The notes beneath the pieces were generated by a model. The model saw only the letters and a program-made list of their open reading frames with translations. It had not been told where the DNA came from and did no database searches. From the NCBI GenBank assembly GCA_963708515.1, contig CAVPSX010000002.1:1-64000 (forward strand): a stretch of DNA of 64,000 nucleotides, given 5' to 3'. Of the stretch, positions 55,601 to 63,902 are shown piece by piece. This stretch comes from JAPLJM01 sp963708515 (GTDB taxonomy: Bacteria > Desulfobacterota > Syntrophia > Syntrophales > Fen-1087). The position numbers were made by a program, and so were the translations under genes. Numbering within the stretch: position 1 is the first letter of the stretch; the number at the start of each line of letters is the position of its first letter.

Positions 55601-56838
55601 TTCTCGATGAGCAACAGCGAAGCCGCGGCAAATACACCGTTCCTTATGGCGCTCATTTGAAGGTTGTTGACGGCAGCATTGTCCGCAAGGGGGATCTGAT
55701 GGCGGAATGGGACCCCTTCTCGATTCCGATTCTGGCCGAAGTTGACGGTACGGTGAAGTTCGGCGATATCATTGAGGGCCGCACCATGCAGGAGCAGCTC
55801 GATGAAGTCACCGGTCTTTCGCGGAAAGTTATTGTGGAATTCCGCGGGACCGATATGCGTCCCCGTGTGTCTCTCAAGGACAAGAAGGGCAAAACGGCAA
55901 AAATGTCGGGCAGCAACGCGGTCGCTCGTCATCTCCTGCCGGTGGGCTCCAATATTGTTGTCTCTGAAGGTGCCGTGGTCGGCGCCGGCAGCATCCTGGC
56001 AAAAATTCCGCGGGAGACGACAAAAACCAAGGATATCACCGGGGGGCTTCCCCGGGTGGCGGAGCTTTTTGAAGCCCGTAAACCGAAAGATTTTGCCGTG
56101 ATCAGTGAAATCGACGGTATTGTTTCCTATGGCAAGGACGCCAAAGGCAAACGGAAGATCGTCATCAGCGCGGAAAGCGGTGGAGAGAAGGAATATCTGA
56201 TTCCCAAGGGGAAGCATGTCCGGGTACAGGAGGGCGATAGAATTTCTGCCGGTGAAGCGCTGATGGATGGGGTCAATAACCCCCATGACCTGCTGACCAT
56301 CAAGGGTGAAAAAGAACTGGCCCGCTATCTGGTGGATGAAGTCCAGGAAGTGTATCGGTTGCAGGGCGTCAAAATCAATGACAAGCATATGGAGGTCATT
56401 GTTCGTCAGATGCTGCGTCGGGTGAAAGTGGTGGATCCGGGCGACTCTTCCTTTATCGTCGATGAACAGGTGGAACGGTATCGATTTCAGGAGGAGAATG
56501 AGCGGATTATAGCCCGGGGCGGCCAGCCGGCAATCGCAAAACCGATCCTGTTGGGTATTACAAAGGCTTCTCTGAGCACCCAGAGCTTTATTTCAGCGGC
56601 GTCTTTTCAGGAGACGACGCGCGTGCTTACGGAGGCCTCGATGGCGGGCAAGACGGATTATTTACGGGGGCTCAAGGAAAATGTGATCATGGGGCGTCTG
56701 ATCCCGGCGGGGACGGGTCTTCCAATATACAGGAAACTTGGCGTTAAAACAGTCGATGACCAAGGCCCTCATGCGGGAGAGTTAGTCATGGATGAAAATA
56801 ATGATGAGAAAATACTTGACACACAGGCGGCGAATTGA
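52666..56838 (+). CDS. rpoC: DNA-directed RNA polymerase beta-prime subunit
   Basis: 1,390 aa and intact. The N-terminal zinc ribbon (CLCGRYKRMKHRGVVCEKCG), the Mg2+-binding NADFDGDQMA in the active site, the trigger loop region (MRGLMAKPSGEIIETPI) and the second zinc site (CKSRHGVCARCYG) are visible. It forms the catalytic core with beta. It begins 91 bases after rpoB. Confidence 0.98.
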   Translation: MEDVFSYFEKPKDPIRFNAIKMAIASPEKVLSWSHGEVKKPETINYRTFKPERDGLFCAKIFGPVKDYECLCGRYKRMKHRGVVCEKCGVEVIQSKVRRERMGHIVLATPVAHIWFLKSLPSRIGNILDLTLKELEKVLYFESWIVLDPKNTPLRKKQLLLEEELIDLKEQYGADAFKVGIGAEAIRTIMAEIDLPKLDDELREELKIAFSDTKRKKLIKRLKVVEALRKSSNKPEWMILTILPVIPPDLRPLVPLDGGRFATSDLNDLYRRVINRNNRLKRLQELNAPEIIIRNEKRMLQEAVDVLFDNGRRGRAITGSNKRPLRSLSDMLKGKQGRFRQNLLGKRVDYSGRSVITVGPDLRLHQCGLPKKMALELFKPFVYNRLQDKGYVNTVKSAKKMVEKETSEVWDALDEVVREYPVMLNRAPTLHRLGIQAFEPVLIEGKAIQLHPLVCTAFNADFDGDQMAVHIPLSIEAQTEARVLMMSTNNILSPANGKPIIIPGQDIVLGIYYLTRLRPGVMGEGMVFADPTEVRSALDARIVDLQARIKVRIRGEMKETTVGRVILHEIIPEQIPFDLINKLMNKKELSNLIDHCYRSCGDKTTVLLADRLKDLGFKYATMSGASIAIHNMVIPANKKDIVARADKDVLKIQKQYMDGLITDGERYNKVIDIWSQATEKIAAEMLAGISMEELSEADGPKRKVESFNPIFMMADSGARGSAVQIRQLAGMRGLMAKPSGEIIETPITANFREGLTVLQYFISTHGARKGLADTALKTANSGYLTRRLVDVAQDCIINEDDCATLDGIDVFALMEGGEIIETAGERVLGRVVLEDIKDPFTGEVMVQANQEIDEVLADQIDRVGIEKVKIRSVLTCKSRHGVCARCYGRDLSHGHLVNIGEAVGIIAAQSIGEPGTQLTMRTFHIGGTAKFEEHSTLQSRHDGTVRFVNLNTVKSKIDASSSSKVGELVVMNRHGELHVLDEQQRSRGKYTVPYGAHLKVVDGSIVRKGDLMAEWDPFSIPILAEVDGTVKFGDIIEGRTMQEQLDEVTGLSRKVIVEFRGTDMRPRVSLKDKKGKTAKMSGSNAVARHLLPVGSNIVVSEGAVVGAGSILAKIPRETTKTKDITGGLPRVAELFEARKPKDFAVISEIDGIVSYGKDAKGKRKIVISAESGGEKEYLIPKGKHVRVQEGDRISAGEALMDGVNNPHDLLTIKGEKELARYLVDEVQEVYRLQGVKINDKHMEVIVRQMLRRVKVVDPGDSSFIVDEQVERYRFQEENERIIARGGQPAIAKPILLGITKASLSTQSFISAASFQETTRVLTEASMAGKTDYLRGLKENVIMGRLIPAGTGLPIYRKLGVKTVDDQGPHAGELVMDENNDEKILDTQAAN

Positions 56839-56900
56839 TAGAAAATTCCTCTTTTGCTACACCAGTAAAGCTTGTTTAAGGGAACATTTAGGGAGGATGC

Positions 56901-57272
56901 ATGCCGACGATAAATCAGCTGGTTCGTAAAGGTCGAGCCAAGATCCAGAAAAAGGCGGCCACACCGGCTCTGGCCGGCTCACCGCAGCGGCGGGGGGTTT
57001 GCGTCAGAGTCTACACGACGACGCCGAAGAAACCGAACTCCGCCCTGAGAAAGGTCGCCAGGGTTCGTCTGACCAGTGGTTATGAGGTAACATCCTATAT
57101 CCCCGGAGTGGGGCATAATCTGCAGGAACATTCAGTCGTTCTGGTTCGGGGCGGAAGAGTTAAGGATCTTCCCGGTGTGCGTTATCATATTGTCAGGGGA
57201 ACGCTGGATGCTATTGGCGTTCAGGACAGGAAGCAGAGTCGGTCAAAATATGGGGCGAAGAAGCCGAGCTAA
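56901..57272 (+). CDS. rpsL: 30S ribosomal protein S12
   Basis: 123 aa. The decoding-centre loops TPKKPNSALRKVARVRL and GGRVKDLPGVRYHIVRG are canonical, with the lysines of streptomycin-sensitive S12. The aspartate in VKDLPG is the site methylthiolated by RimO, encoded at 30-32 kb. First gene of the str cluster, 62 bases after rpoC. Confidence 0.97.
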   Translation: MPTINQLVRKGRAKIQKKAATPALAGSPQRRGVCVRVYTTTPKKPNSALRKVARVRLTSGYEVTSYIPGVGHNLQEHSVVLVRGGRVKDLPGVRYHIVRGTLDAIGVQDRKQSRSKYGAKKPS

Positions 57273-57286
57273 CGGGAGAAGGTCGC

Positions 57287-57757
57287 ATGCCGAGAAGAAG
57301 GGAAATTACAAAACGGGAAGTCTTGCCGGATCCCAAGTTTAATAACAAACTGGTGGCCAAGTTTATCAACAGCTTGCTGAAACGTGGCAAAAAAAGCGTT
57401 GCTGAATCCATGCTTTATGGATCTTTCGAGATTATTGAAAAAAGAACGAAAGAATCGCCTGTCGATGTCTTTGAGAAGGCGATCAACAATGTCAAACCCG
57501 TCATCGAGGTCAAATCACGTCGGGTCGGCGGCTCCACCTACCAGGTTCCTACGGAAGTCGTGCCCTCAAGAAGACTGGCTTTGGGGATTCGCTGGTTGAT
57601 TCTTCATGCGAAAGAGCGGACCGAAAAAACAATGAGGGAGAAGCTGGCAGGAGAAATTCTCGATGCTGCGAACAACCGGGGCGGCGCCATCAAGAAGAGA
57701 GAGAGCGTCCATAAGATGGCGGAAGCGAACAAGGCCTTTGCGCACTATCGATTTTAA
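57287..57757 (+). CDS. rpsG: 30S ribosomal protein S7
   Basis: 156 aa. MPRRREITKREVLPDPKFNNKLVAKFIN at the start, KPVIEVKSRRVGGSTYQVPTEV in the middle and RWLILHA are the family hallmarks. It nucleates assembly of the 30S head. The next gene is tuf rather than fusA, with 136 bases of apparently empty sequence between. Confidence 0.97.
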   Translation: MPRRREITKREVLPDPKFNNKLVAKFINSLLKRGKKSVAESMLYGSFEIIEKRTKESPVDVFEKAINNVKPVIEVKSRRVGGSTYQVPTEVVPSRRLALGIRWLILHAKERTEKTMREKLAGEILDAANNRGGAIKKRESVHKMAEANKAFAHYRF

Positions 57758-57893
57758 TGGTTCTCCGGGGGATCCGTTTGTCCGGTTTGATAAGAAACGC
57801 AAACGCCATTGAAGAAAGGTTTGTAAAAAAACAAAAGGGCGAAAGAAGATAGACAGAAGATGAACCATTCAAAGCTTAAGGAGGTACGAGGAG

Positions 57894-59087
57894 ATGGCTA
57901 AGAAAAAATTTGAGAGGACGAAGCCGCATCTCAATATTGGCACCATTGGGCATGTGGATCATGGTAAAACCACATTGACGGCCGCGATCACGAAGCACTT
58001 GGCCAGAAAGGGGTTGGCCGAATTCAGGCCCTTTGATTCGATCGACAATGCGCCCGAAGAAAAGGAAAGAGGCGTGACCATCAATATTTGCCACGTGGAG
58101 TATCAGACGGTAAAAAGACATTATGCCCATGTTGACTGTCCCGGCCATGCGGACTATATCAAAAACATGATTTCTGGAGCGGCGCACATGGATGGTACGA
58201 TCCTGGTGGTCGCTGCCTCCGACGGTCCCATGCCCCAGACACGGGAGCATATCCTCCTTGCCCGACAGGTTCAGGTGCCCTACATCGTTATCTATATGAA
58301 CAAGGTCGACCTGGTTGATGATCCGGAACTCCTGGATCTGGTAGAGCTTGAGTTAAGAGAGCTGCTAACGGCCTATGAATTTCCGGGGGATGATATTCCG
58401 ATCATCCGTGGGTCGGCATTGAAGGCGTTGGAAAGTGATGACGATAATGACCCGCATGTGCAGTCCATTTATAAGCTGATGGATGCGGTCGATAACTATA
58501 TTCCGGAACCGGTTCGTATTCTTGACAAACCGTTTCTGATGCCTGTCGGGGATGTTTTTTCCATTGCAGGCCGTGGCACCGTAGTCACGGGCAGAGTCGA
58601 TCGGGGGATCATCAAAACGGGCGAAGAAGTGGAGATCATCGGTATCCGGCCGACGTTCAAGACGGTTTGCACGGGCGTCGAGATGTTCCGTAAAACACTT
58701 GATGAAGGACGCGCAGGCGACGATATTGGCGTGCTGCTCAGAGGGACCAAGCGTGAAGAAGTTGAGCGAGGGCAGGTTTTGGCAAAGCCGGGATCCATTA
58801 CCCCGCATACCAGGTTTAATGCCGTCGTCTACATCCTGACCAAGGAGGAAGGCGGTCGTCATACCCCGTTTTTTGCAGGCTATCGTCCCCAGTTCTATTT
58901 CCGAACAACGGACGTGACAGGTGTCTGTACCCTGCCCGAAGGTGTGGAGATGGTCATGCCTGGCGATAATGTCAATCTCGAGATACAGCTTATCACACCG
59001 ATCGCTATGGAAGATCAGCTCCGGTTTGCTATTCGCGAAGGCGGAAGGACCGTTGGCTCAGGCGTGGTCAGCAAGATTATTGAATAA
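57894..59087 (+). CDS. tuf: Translation elongation factor Tu
   Basis: 397 aa. G1 GHVDHGKT (19-26), switch I ending RGVTIN, G3 DCPGHADYI, G4 NKVD and G5 SALKA are all present, followed by domains II and III. EF-Tu delivers aminoacyl-tRNA to the ribosome. A strong AAGGAGG site precedes the ATG. It lies between rpsG and rpsJ; fusA is missing from its usual place. Confidence 0.98.
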   Translation: MAKKKFERTKPHLNIGTIGHVDHGKTTLTAAITKHLARKGLAEFRPFDSIDNAPEEKERGVTINICHVEYQTVKRHYAHVDCPGHADYIKNMISGAAHMDGTILVVAASDGPMPQTREHILLARQVQVPYIVIYMNKVDLVDDPELLDLVELELRELLTAYEFPGDDIPIIRGSALKALESDDDNDPHVQSIYKLMDAVDNYIPEPVRILDKPFLMPVGDVFSIAGRGTVVTGRVDRGIIKTGEEVEIIGIRPTFKTVCTGVEMFRKTLDEGRAGDDIGVLLRGTKREEVERGQVLAKPGSITPHTRFNAVVYILTKEEGGRHTPFFAGYRPQFYFRTTDVTGVCTLPEGVEMVMPGDNVNLEIQLITPIAMEDQLRFAIREGGRTVGSGVVSKIIE

Positions 59088-59120
59088 ACATAAAATACGG
59101 ACGTGACGACGACAACAACC

Positions 59121-59429
59121 ATGAAAGAACAAAAAATTAGAATCCGGCTCAAAGCATACGACCACAAACTGCTCGACCGCTCCGTTGAGGACATTGTTGA
59201 GACGGCCAAGCGAACAGGCGCCCGTGTTGCCGGTCCTGTTCCGCTGCCCACGGAAATCAACAAGTATTGTGTCAATCGATCTCCCCACGTGGACAAGAAA
59301 TCGAGAGAGCAGTTTGAAATCAGAACCCATAAGCGATTGATTGACATCATTGAGCCGACCCAGTCAACGGTGGATGCGCTGATGAAGCTGGATCTTTCGG
59401 CCGGGGTGGATGTTGAGATAAAATTATAA
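59121..59429 (+). CDS. rpsJ: 30S ribosomal protein S10
   Basis: 102 aa from the ATG at 59121 (MKEQKIRIRLKAYDHKLLD), the standard S10 start; the GTG at 59103 would add a threonine-rich tail. PLPTEINKYCVNRSPHVDKKSREQFEIRTHKR is canonical. S10 also pairs with NusG and NusB in antitermination. First gene of the S10 cluster. Confidence 0.95.
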   Translation: MKEQKIRIRLKAYDHKLLDRSVEDIVETAKRTGARVAGPVPLPTEINKYCVNRSPHVDKKSREQFEIRTHKRLIDIIEPTQSTVDALMKLDLSAGVDVEIKL

Positions 59430-59442
59430 GTCGACCGAATAG

Positions 59443-59478
59443 GGGAGATGAACAGCGGTTTATCTCCCGTCTTTTTTT
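59443..59478 (+). terminator. Terminator-like hairpin between rpsJ and rplC
   Basis: GGGAGAT (59443-59449) pairs with ATCTCCC (59462-59468) across a 12-base loop and is followed by TTTTTTT (59472-59478). It has the form of an intrinsic terminator or attenuator inside the S10 operon, 14 bases after the rpsJ stop. A stem of 7 pairs is moderate, so read-through is expected. Confidence 0.6.
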
Positions 59479-59513
59479 ACGAGGCGCGTCTGGGTGCAGA
59501 CGGTGTGAAGACA

Positions 59514-60149
59514 ATGGAAATGGGTATCATAGGTAGAAAGCTGGGCATGACCCAGATTTTTTCTGACGATGGCGAAGTGGTCGCCGTGACGGTCGTGGAG
59601 GCAGAGCCCTCTGTCGTGATTCAGAAAAAGACCGGTGAGACGGATGGATACGAGGCCATTCAGCTGGGATATGGACGGATCAAACGAAAGAATGTCACCA
59701 TGCCCCTGCAGGGACACTTCAAGAAAGCCGACAAGGGCAATTTCAGATTTTTACGCGAATTTAAAGCCGCCGCAAACGATTACGTTGTTGGCCAGGAGTT
59801 GAATGCGGATCTTTTCCAGGCCGGTGATTATGTGGATGTGGTCGGGACCTCTAAAGGGAAGGGATTTGCCGGTGTCATCAAAAGGCACGGATTCAGCGGG
59901 GGGCGGGCTACCCATGGTTCCATGTTTCATCGGGCGCCCGGATCCATCGGCGCCAGTGCGGATCCGTCCAGGGTCTTCAAGGGGAAAAAAATGCCCGGTC
60001 ACATGGGGAGCGAGCGGAAGACCATACAGAACATGGTGGTCTGGGCCGTAAGATCTGACCAGAATCTGATTCTGATCAAGGGCTCCATTCCAGGCGGCAA
60101 AACGGGGATGGTTCTGATTAAAAAGGCGAAGAAGAGGGTTCGTAGTTAG
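59514..60149 (+). CDS. rplC: 50S ribosomal protein L3
   Basis: 211 aa from the ATG at 59514 (an ATG at 59520 is an alternative; an earlier GTG/ATG reading would run back through the hairpin). The GRKLGMTQIF opening, the KGKGFAGVIKRHGFSGG peptidyl-transferase loop and GRMAGH-like KKMPGHMGSERKT are typical. L3 is an early 50S assembly protein. Confidence 0.95.
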   Translation: MEMGIIGRKLGMTQIFSDDGEVVAVTVVEAEPSVVIQKKTGETDGYEAIQLGYGRIKRKNVTMPLQGHFKKADKGNFRFLREFKAAANDYVVGQELNADLFQAGDYVDVVGTSKGKGFAGVIKRHGFSGGRATHGSMFHRAPGSIGASADPSRVFKGKKMPGHMGSERKTIQNMVVWAVRSDQNLILIKGSIPGGKTGMVLIKKAKKRVRS

Positions 60150-60162
60150 GGCGGGAGTGATT

Positions 60163-60786
60163 ATGCCGGTTTTGGATGTATATGATATCGATAACAAAAA
60201 AGTATCGCAACTCGAAGTAAGCGATGCCGTATTTAGCGCTGAGGTAAACGAGGCTGCACTGTATGAAACAGTCAGGATGCAGATGCGTTCACGGCGCCTG
60301 GGAACGGCCTCGACTAGGGAGAGAGGCGATATCCGGGGCGGCGGGAAAAAGCCTTGGCGTCAAAAAGGGACAGGCCGTGCCCGGGCTGGAACCAGCCGAT
60401 CGCCGCTTTGGCGGGGCGGGGGCACCGTTTTTGGCCCGCGTCCCAGGGACTACAGCATCAGAGTTCCGAAAAAGGTTCGAAAGTTGGCGCTGGTTTCCGC
60501 TTTGAGCATGAAAATGAAAGAACAGCGGATCATTGTCCTGAAGGATTTTCCTATGGAGGAGATAAAGACAAAGAGATTCAAGGCGGTGTTTGACCGTTTC
60601 GGCTTAAGGAAAGCCTTGTTTGTTCTTGATCGGTCGAATTCTGTTCTGGAAAAATCGTCCCGAAATATCCGGGGCGTCAAATTGATTAGAGCAGAGGGGA
60701 TCAATGTCTATGATCTGTTGGATCACGACCATGTGGTCTTTTTAGAGCCCTCTGTAAAAATGATTGAGGGGGCACTGATGTCATAA
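60163..60786 (+). CDS. rplD: 50S ribosomal protein L4
   Basis: 207 aa from the ATG at 60163 (GGGAG upstream). The exit-tunnel loop with TRERGDIRGGGKKPWRQKGTGRARAGTSRSP-like text is clear. In enterobacteria L4 also represses the S10 operon. It overlaps rplW by one base (TAATG). Confidence 0.95.
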   Translation: MPVLDVYDIDNKKVSQLEVSDAVFSAEVNEAALYETVRMQMRSRRLGTASTRERGDIRGGGKKPWRQKGTGRARAGTSRSPLWRGGGTVFGPRPRDYSIRVPKKVRKLALVSALSMKMKEQRIIVLKDFPMEEIKTKRFKAVFDRFGLRKALFVLDRSNSVLEKSSRNIRGVKLIRAEGINVYDLLDHDHVVFLEPSVKMIEGALMS

Positions 60787-61073
60787 TGGAATTGTATCAT
60801 GTCATAAAGAGAGCGCTCATTACGGAGAAGAGCACGATCGCGAAGGATGAAACCAATAAGTATACGCTTGAAGTGGATCCGAGGGCAAATAAGATCGAGA
60901 TTGCCAGTGCCGTAGAAAAGCTTTTTAAAGTCAAAGTTCTAAACGTGCAGGTGATGAACGTGACGGGCAAGAAAAAGAGGATGGGAAAAATTGTCGGCCG
61001 GAAGCGCTCATGGAAAAAGGCCATTGTCACACTTTTGCCGGGCAGTCGCATTGAAATATATGAAGGTGTATAG
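60786..61073 (+). CDS. rplW: 50S ribosomal protein L23
   Basis: 95 aa. VIKRALITEKST, NKYTLEVDPRANKIEIASAVEKLFKVKV and the RMGKIVGRKRSWKKAIVTL end define L23, which lines the tunnel exit and docks trigger factor and SRP. Start coupled to the rplD stop. Confidence 0.96.
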   Translation: MELYHVIKRALITEKSTIAKDETNKYTLEVDPRANKIEIASAVEKLFKVKVLNVQVMNVTGKKKRMGKIVGRKRSWKKAIVTLLPGSRIEIYEGV

Positions 61074-61091
61074 AAGAGAAGGATTCTAGGA

Positions 61092-61913
61092 ATGGCGATC
61101 AGAAAATATAAGCCAACATCACCGGGACGGCGGTTTCAGACCTGTTCTGATTTTAAGGAAATCACGACGTCCGATCCCGAAAAGAGTCTTTTACGGCCCC
61201 TGAAGAAATCGGGCGGACGCAACTGCCATGGCAGAATCACCAGCCGGCATATCGGCGGCGGCCATAAGCAGAAATACAGGTTGATTGATTTCCGCCGCGA
61301 TAAGGCCGAGGTGCCGGGGAAAGTCGTATCCATTGAATACGACCCGAACAGAACATCCAGGATTGCCCTGATCCAGTACGACGATGGCGAGAAGCGATAC
61401 ATCACTGCTCCGAACAAGGTTGGTGTCGGAGATGTGGTCATCAGCGGCAATAATGTCGATATCAAGCCCGGTAATGCCGTTCCCCTGAAAAATATGCCAC
61501 TGGGTTCTCTGATTCATAACCTGGAGCTCAAGATCGGCCGCGGCGCACAGATGATCAGGAGCGCCGGAACCTATGGGCAGTTGATGGCCAAGGAAGAGGG
61601 ATATGCGCAGGTCAGATTGCCCTCGGGGGAAGTGAGAAAAGTGCTGCTTGCCTGCAAGGCGACAATTGGTCAGGTCGGGAATATCGATCACGAGAATATC
61701 AGCATCGGCAAGGCCGGAAGAACAAGATGGCATGGCAGGCGCCCAAAAGTACGCGGGGTTGCCATGAACCCGGTCGATCACCCGATGGGCGGCGGAGAAG
61801 GTAAATCTTCCGGCGGACGGCACCCTTGTACGCCTTGGGGCGTGCCGACGAAAGGTCATAAAACAAGAACCAATAAGAGCACAGATAAATACATTGTGAA
61901 AAGAAGAGGATAA
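61092..61913 (+). CDS. rplB: 50S ribosomal protein L2
   Basis: 273 aa. The start MAIRKYKPTSPGRR, GRNCHGRITSRHIGGGHKQKYR-type text, and the catalytic-centre signature VRGVAMNPVDHPMGGGEG with its conserved histidine are present. L2 is needed for subunit association and peptidyl transfer. rpsS follows 1 base after the stop. Confidence 0.97.
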   Translation: MAIRKYKPTSPGRRFQTCSDFKEITTSDPEKSLLRPLKKSGGRNCHGRITSRHIGGGHKQKYRLIDFRRDKAEVPGKVVSIEYDPNRTSRIALIQYDDGEKRYITAPNKVGVGDVVISGNNVDIKPGNAVPLKNMPLGSLIHNLELKIGRGAQMIRSAGTYGQLMAKEEGYAQVRLPSGEVRKVLLACKATIGQVGNIDHENISIGKAGRTRWHGRRPKVRGVAMNPVDHPMGGGEGKSSGGRHPCTPWGVPTKGHKTRTNKSTDKYIVKRRG

Positions 61914-61914
61914 C

Positions 61915-62196
61915 GTGGCGCGTTCAGTCAAGAAGGGTGCATATATTGAGGAAAAGCTTCTTGAAAAAGTCAGGAAAGCGGAGGCTTCAGGAAGCAAAAG
62001 TGTCATTAAAACCTGGTCACGGCGCTCAACGGTGGTTCCTGAATTGATCGGACAAACATTTGCCGTCCACAACGGCAAGAAATTTGTTCCGGTTTTCGTT
62101 ACGGAAAACATGGTGGGGCATAAGCTCGGTGAATTTTCGCCCACACGAACGTTCTACAGTCACGCCGGCGATCGAAAGTCAAAAGTACGCAGATGA
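61915..62196 (+). CDS. rpsS: 30S ribosomal protein S19
   Basis: 93 aa from a GTG start. The ARSVKKGAYIEEKLLEKV opening, RRSTVVPELIGQTFAVHNGKK and HKLGEFSPTRTF are canonical for S19, part of the 30S head that contacts S13. Confidence 0.96.
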   Translation: MARSVKKGAYIEEKLLEKVRKAEASGSKSVIKTWSRRSTVVPELIGQTFAVHNGKKFVPVFVTENMVGHKLGEFSPTRTFYSHAGDRKSKVRR

Positions 62197-62236
62197 TCTT
62201 TTGGCATTAAGATCATGATTTGGAGTTTATGGGGAT

Positions 62237-62569
62237 ATGGAAGCGAGAGCGGTTGCTAAGTATATCAGGATGTCTCCGCAGAAAGCGAAACTTGTAGCGG
62301 ATTTGGTCCGGGGAAAGAAAACTCAGGAGGCAGAGAAAATCCTGATTTTTACACGGAAGTATGCGGCGGGCGTGATCGGCAAAGTGTTGAAGTCCGCTGT
62401 TGCCAATGCCAAGCAGAATCCGAATATCGATGACACGATTCTTTATATTAAAAGCATTTCCGTGGATCAGGGGCCGTCCTTGAAGCGATGGCGGGCCCGG
62501 GCACAGGGAAGGGCCGCTGCGATTAAGAAGCGCATGAGCCATATTACAATTATCCTGGATGAACAGTAA
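62237..62569 (+). CDS. rplV: 50S ribosomal protein L22
   Basis: 110 aa. MEARAVAKYIRMSPQKAKLVADLVRGK at the start and the tunnel loop LKRWRARAQGRAAAIKKRMSHITI near the end are typical; this loop forms the exit-tunnel constriction and the macrolide-response site. Confidence 0.96.
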   Translation: MEARAVAKYIRMSPQKAKLVADLVRGKKTQEAEKILIFTRKYAAGVIGKVLKSAVANAKQNPNIDDTILYIKSISVDQGPSLKRWRARAQGRAAAIKKRMSHITIILDEQ

Positions 62570-62589
62570 GCGTATGAGGAGGTGTCAGT

Positions 62590-63240
62590 TTGGGGCAGAA
62601 GGTTAACCCAATCGGGTTAAGATTAGGCGGCATCAAGACTTGGCAGTCGCTCTGGTTTGCAGATAAACGTTATAAAGAACTGCTCCATGAGGATATCAAG
62701 ATCAGAAAATACCTCAAAAAGAAATTATTTCATGCCGGTATTTCACACATCGATATTGAGCGGGCGGCAAACAAGGCCAAGGTGAATATCTACACGGCCC
62801 GTCCGGGCATCATTATAGGCAAAAAAGGGTCCGAAATTGATAAACTCAAGAAGGACCTTGAAGAGAACGTCACTAAAAGTGAGATCATCATTAATATTCT
62901 GGAAGTGCGAAAGCCGGAAATTGATGCGCAGCTGGTCGCAGAAAATATTGCCCTGCAATTGGAGAGACGTGTCGCCTTTCGCCGGGCCATGAAAAAGTGC
63001 GTCACATCGGCGCTCAAGTTCGGTGCGAAAGGGATCAGGGTTGGTTGCGCCGGCAGACTGGGAGGGGCGGAAATTGCCCGCTCAGAGTGGTACCGTGAAG
63101 GAAGGGTGCCCCTGCATACGCTCAGGGCCGATATTGATTGCGGCTTCACCGAAGCCCACACGGCTTACGGACTGATCGGCGTAAAAGTGCTGATCTTTCA
63201 TGGAGAAGTTCTGCCGGTAAGAAAGGAAAAGGAGAAATAG
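62590..63240 (+). CDS. rpsC: 30S ribosomal protein S3
   Basis: 216 aa from a TTG start (MGQKVNPIGLRLG), 8 bases after AGGAGG. The KH domain motif PGIIIGKKGSEIDKL and the C-terminal EIARSEWYREGRVPLHTLRADIDCG are clear. S3 helps form the mRNA entry site. Confidence 0.96.
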   Translation: MGQKVNPIGLRLGGIKTWQSLWFADKRYKELLHEDIKIRKYLKKKLFHAGISHIDIERAANKAKVNIYTARPGIIIGKKGSEIDKLKKDLEENVTKSEIIINILEVRKPEIDAQLVAENIALQLERRVAFRRAMKKCVTSALKFGAKGIRVGCAGRLGGAEIARSEWYREGRVPLHTLRADIDCGFTEAHTAYGLIGVKVLIFHGEVLPVRKEKEK

Positions 63241-63292
63241 GCCAACCGTTCTGTCAAAGGACATTTGGCACAAATACTGGGGCTCTCAAATT

Positions 63293-63715
63293 ATGCTATC
63301 ACCGAAGCGAGTTAAATATAGAAAGTTGCAGCGAGGACGCATGGGGGGGAAGGCGATCCGGGGCAGTCAGGTCACCTTTGGTGAATTTGGTCTGCAGGCA
63401 ACAGAGTGCGGCTGGGTAACGGCGCGACAGATTGAAGCGGCGCGGATTGCCATGACACGCCATGTCAAGCGCGGCGGCAAGATATGGATCAGGGTTTTCC
63501 CCCACAAATCCATTACCCGAAAACCGGCGGAAACCCGTATGGGAAAGGGAAAGGGCGCCCCGGAAGAATGGGTGGCGGTGGTGCGGCCCGGGTTTGTTTT
63601 ATACGAGATGGAAGGTGTGTCCAGGGAAGAAGCCCGTGAGGCGTTCCGGTTGGCATCCCATAAGCTATCCATATCCACAAAGTTTCTGACAAGGGAGATG
63701 TCTGATGAAAATTAA
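63293..63715 (+). CDS. rplP: 50S ribosomal protein L16
   Basis: 140 aa. LSPKRVKYRKLQRGRMGGKAIRG, LQATECGWVTARQIEAARIAMTRHVKRGGKIWIRVFP and GKGKGAPEEWVAVV are hallmark stretches of L16, which helps place tRNA in the A site. It overlaps rpmC by 11 bases. Confidence 0.96.
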   Translation: MLSPKRVKYRKLQRGRMGGKAIRGSQVTFGEFGLQATECGWVTARQIEAARIAMTRHVKRGGKIWIRVFPHKSITRKPAETRMGKGKGAPEEWVAVVRPGFVLYEMEGVSREEAREAFRLASHKLSISTKFLTREMSDEN

Positions 63716-63899
63716 GGAAATCAGAGATTTGAATGTGGATGAACTAAAACAGAAAGAACGGGAAGCAGTGGAGGAGATGTTTCGCCTGCGCCTGCGTCAT
63801 TCTACGGGTCAACTGGACTCGTCTGCAGCATTGAATCGTGTTCGCAGAGATATTGCCCGTATAAAAACGGTCCGGAGGGAAAAGGAGGTTCGTACGTAA
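63705..63899 (+). CDS. rpmC: 50S ribosomal protein L29
   Basis: 64 aa helical hairpin: KEIRDLNVDELKQKEREAVEEMFRLRLRHSTGQL and a terminal NRVRRDIARIKTV are typical. L29 binds next to L23 at the tunnel exit. Its start lies inside the end of rplP. Confidence 0.95.
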   Translation: MKIKEIRDLNVDELKQKEREAVEEMFRLRLRHSTGQLDSSAALNRVRRDIARIKTVRREKEVRT

Positions 63900-63902
63900 T
63901 CC

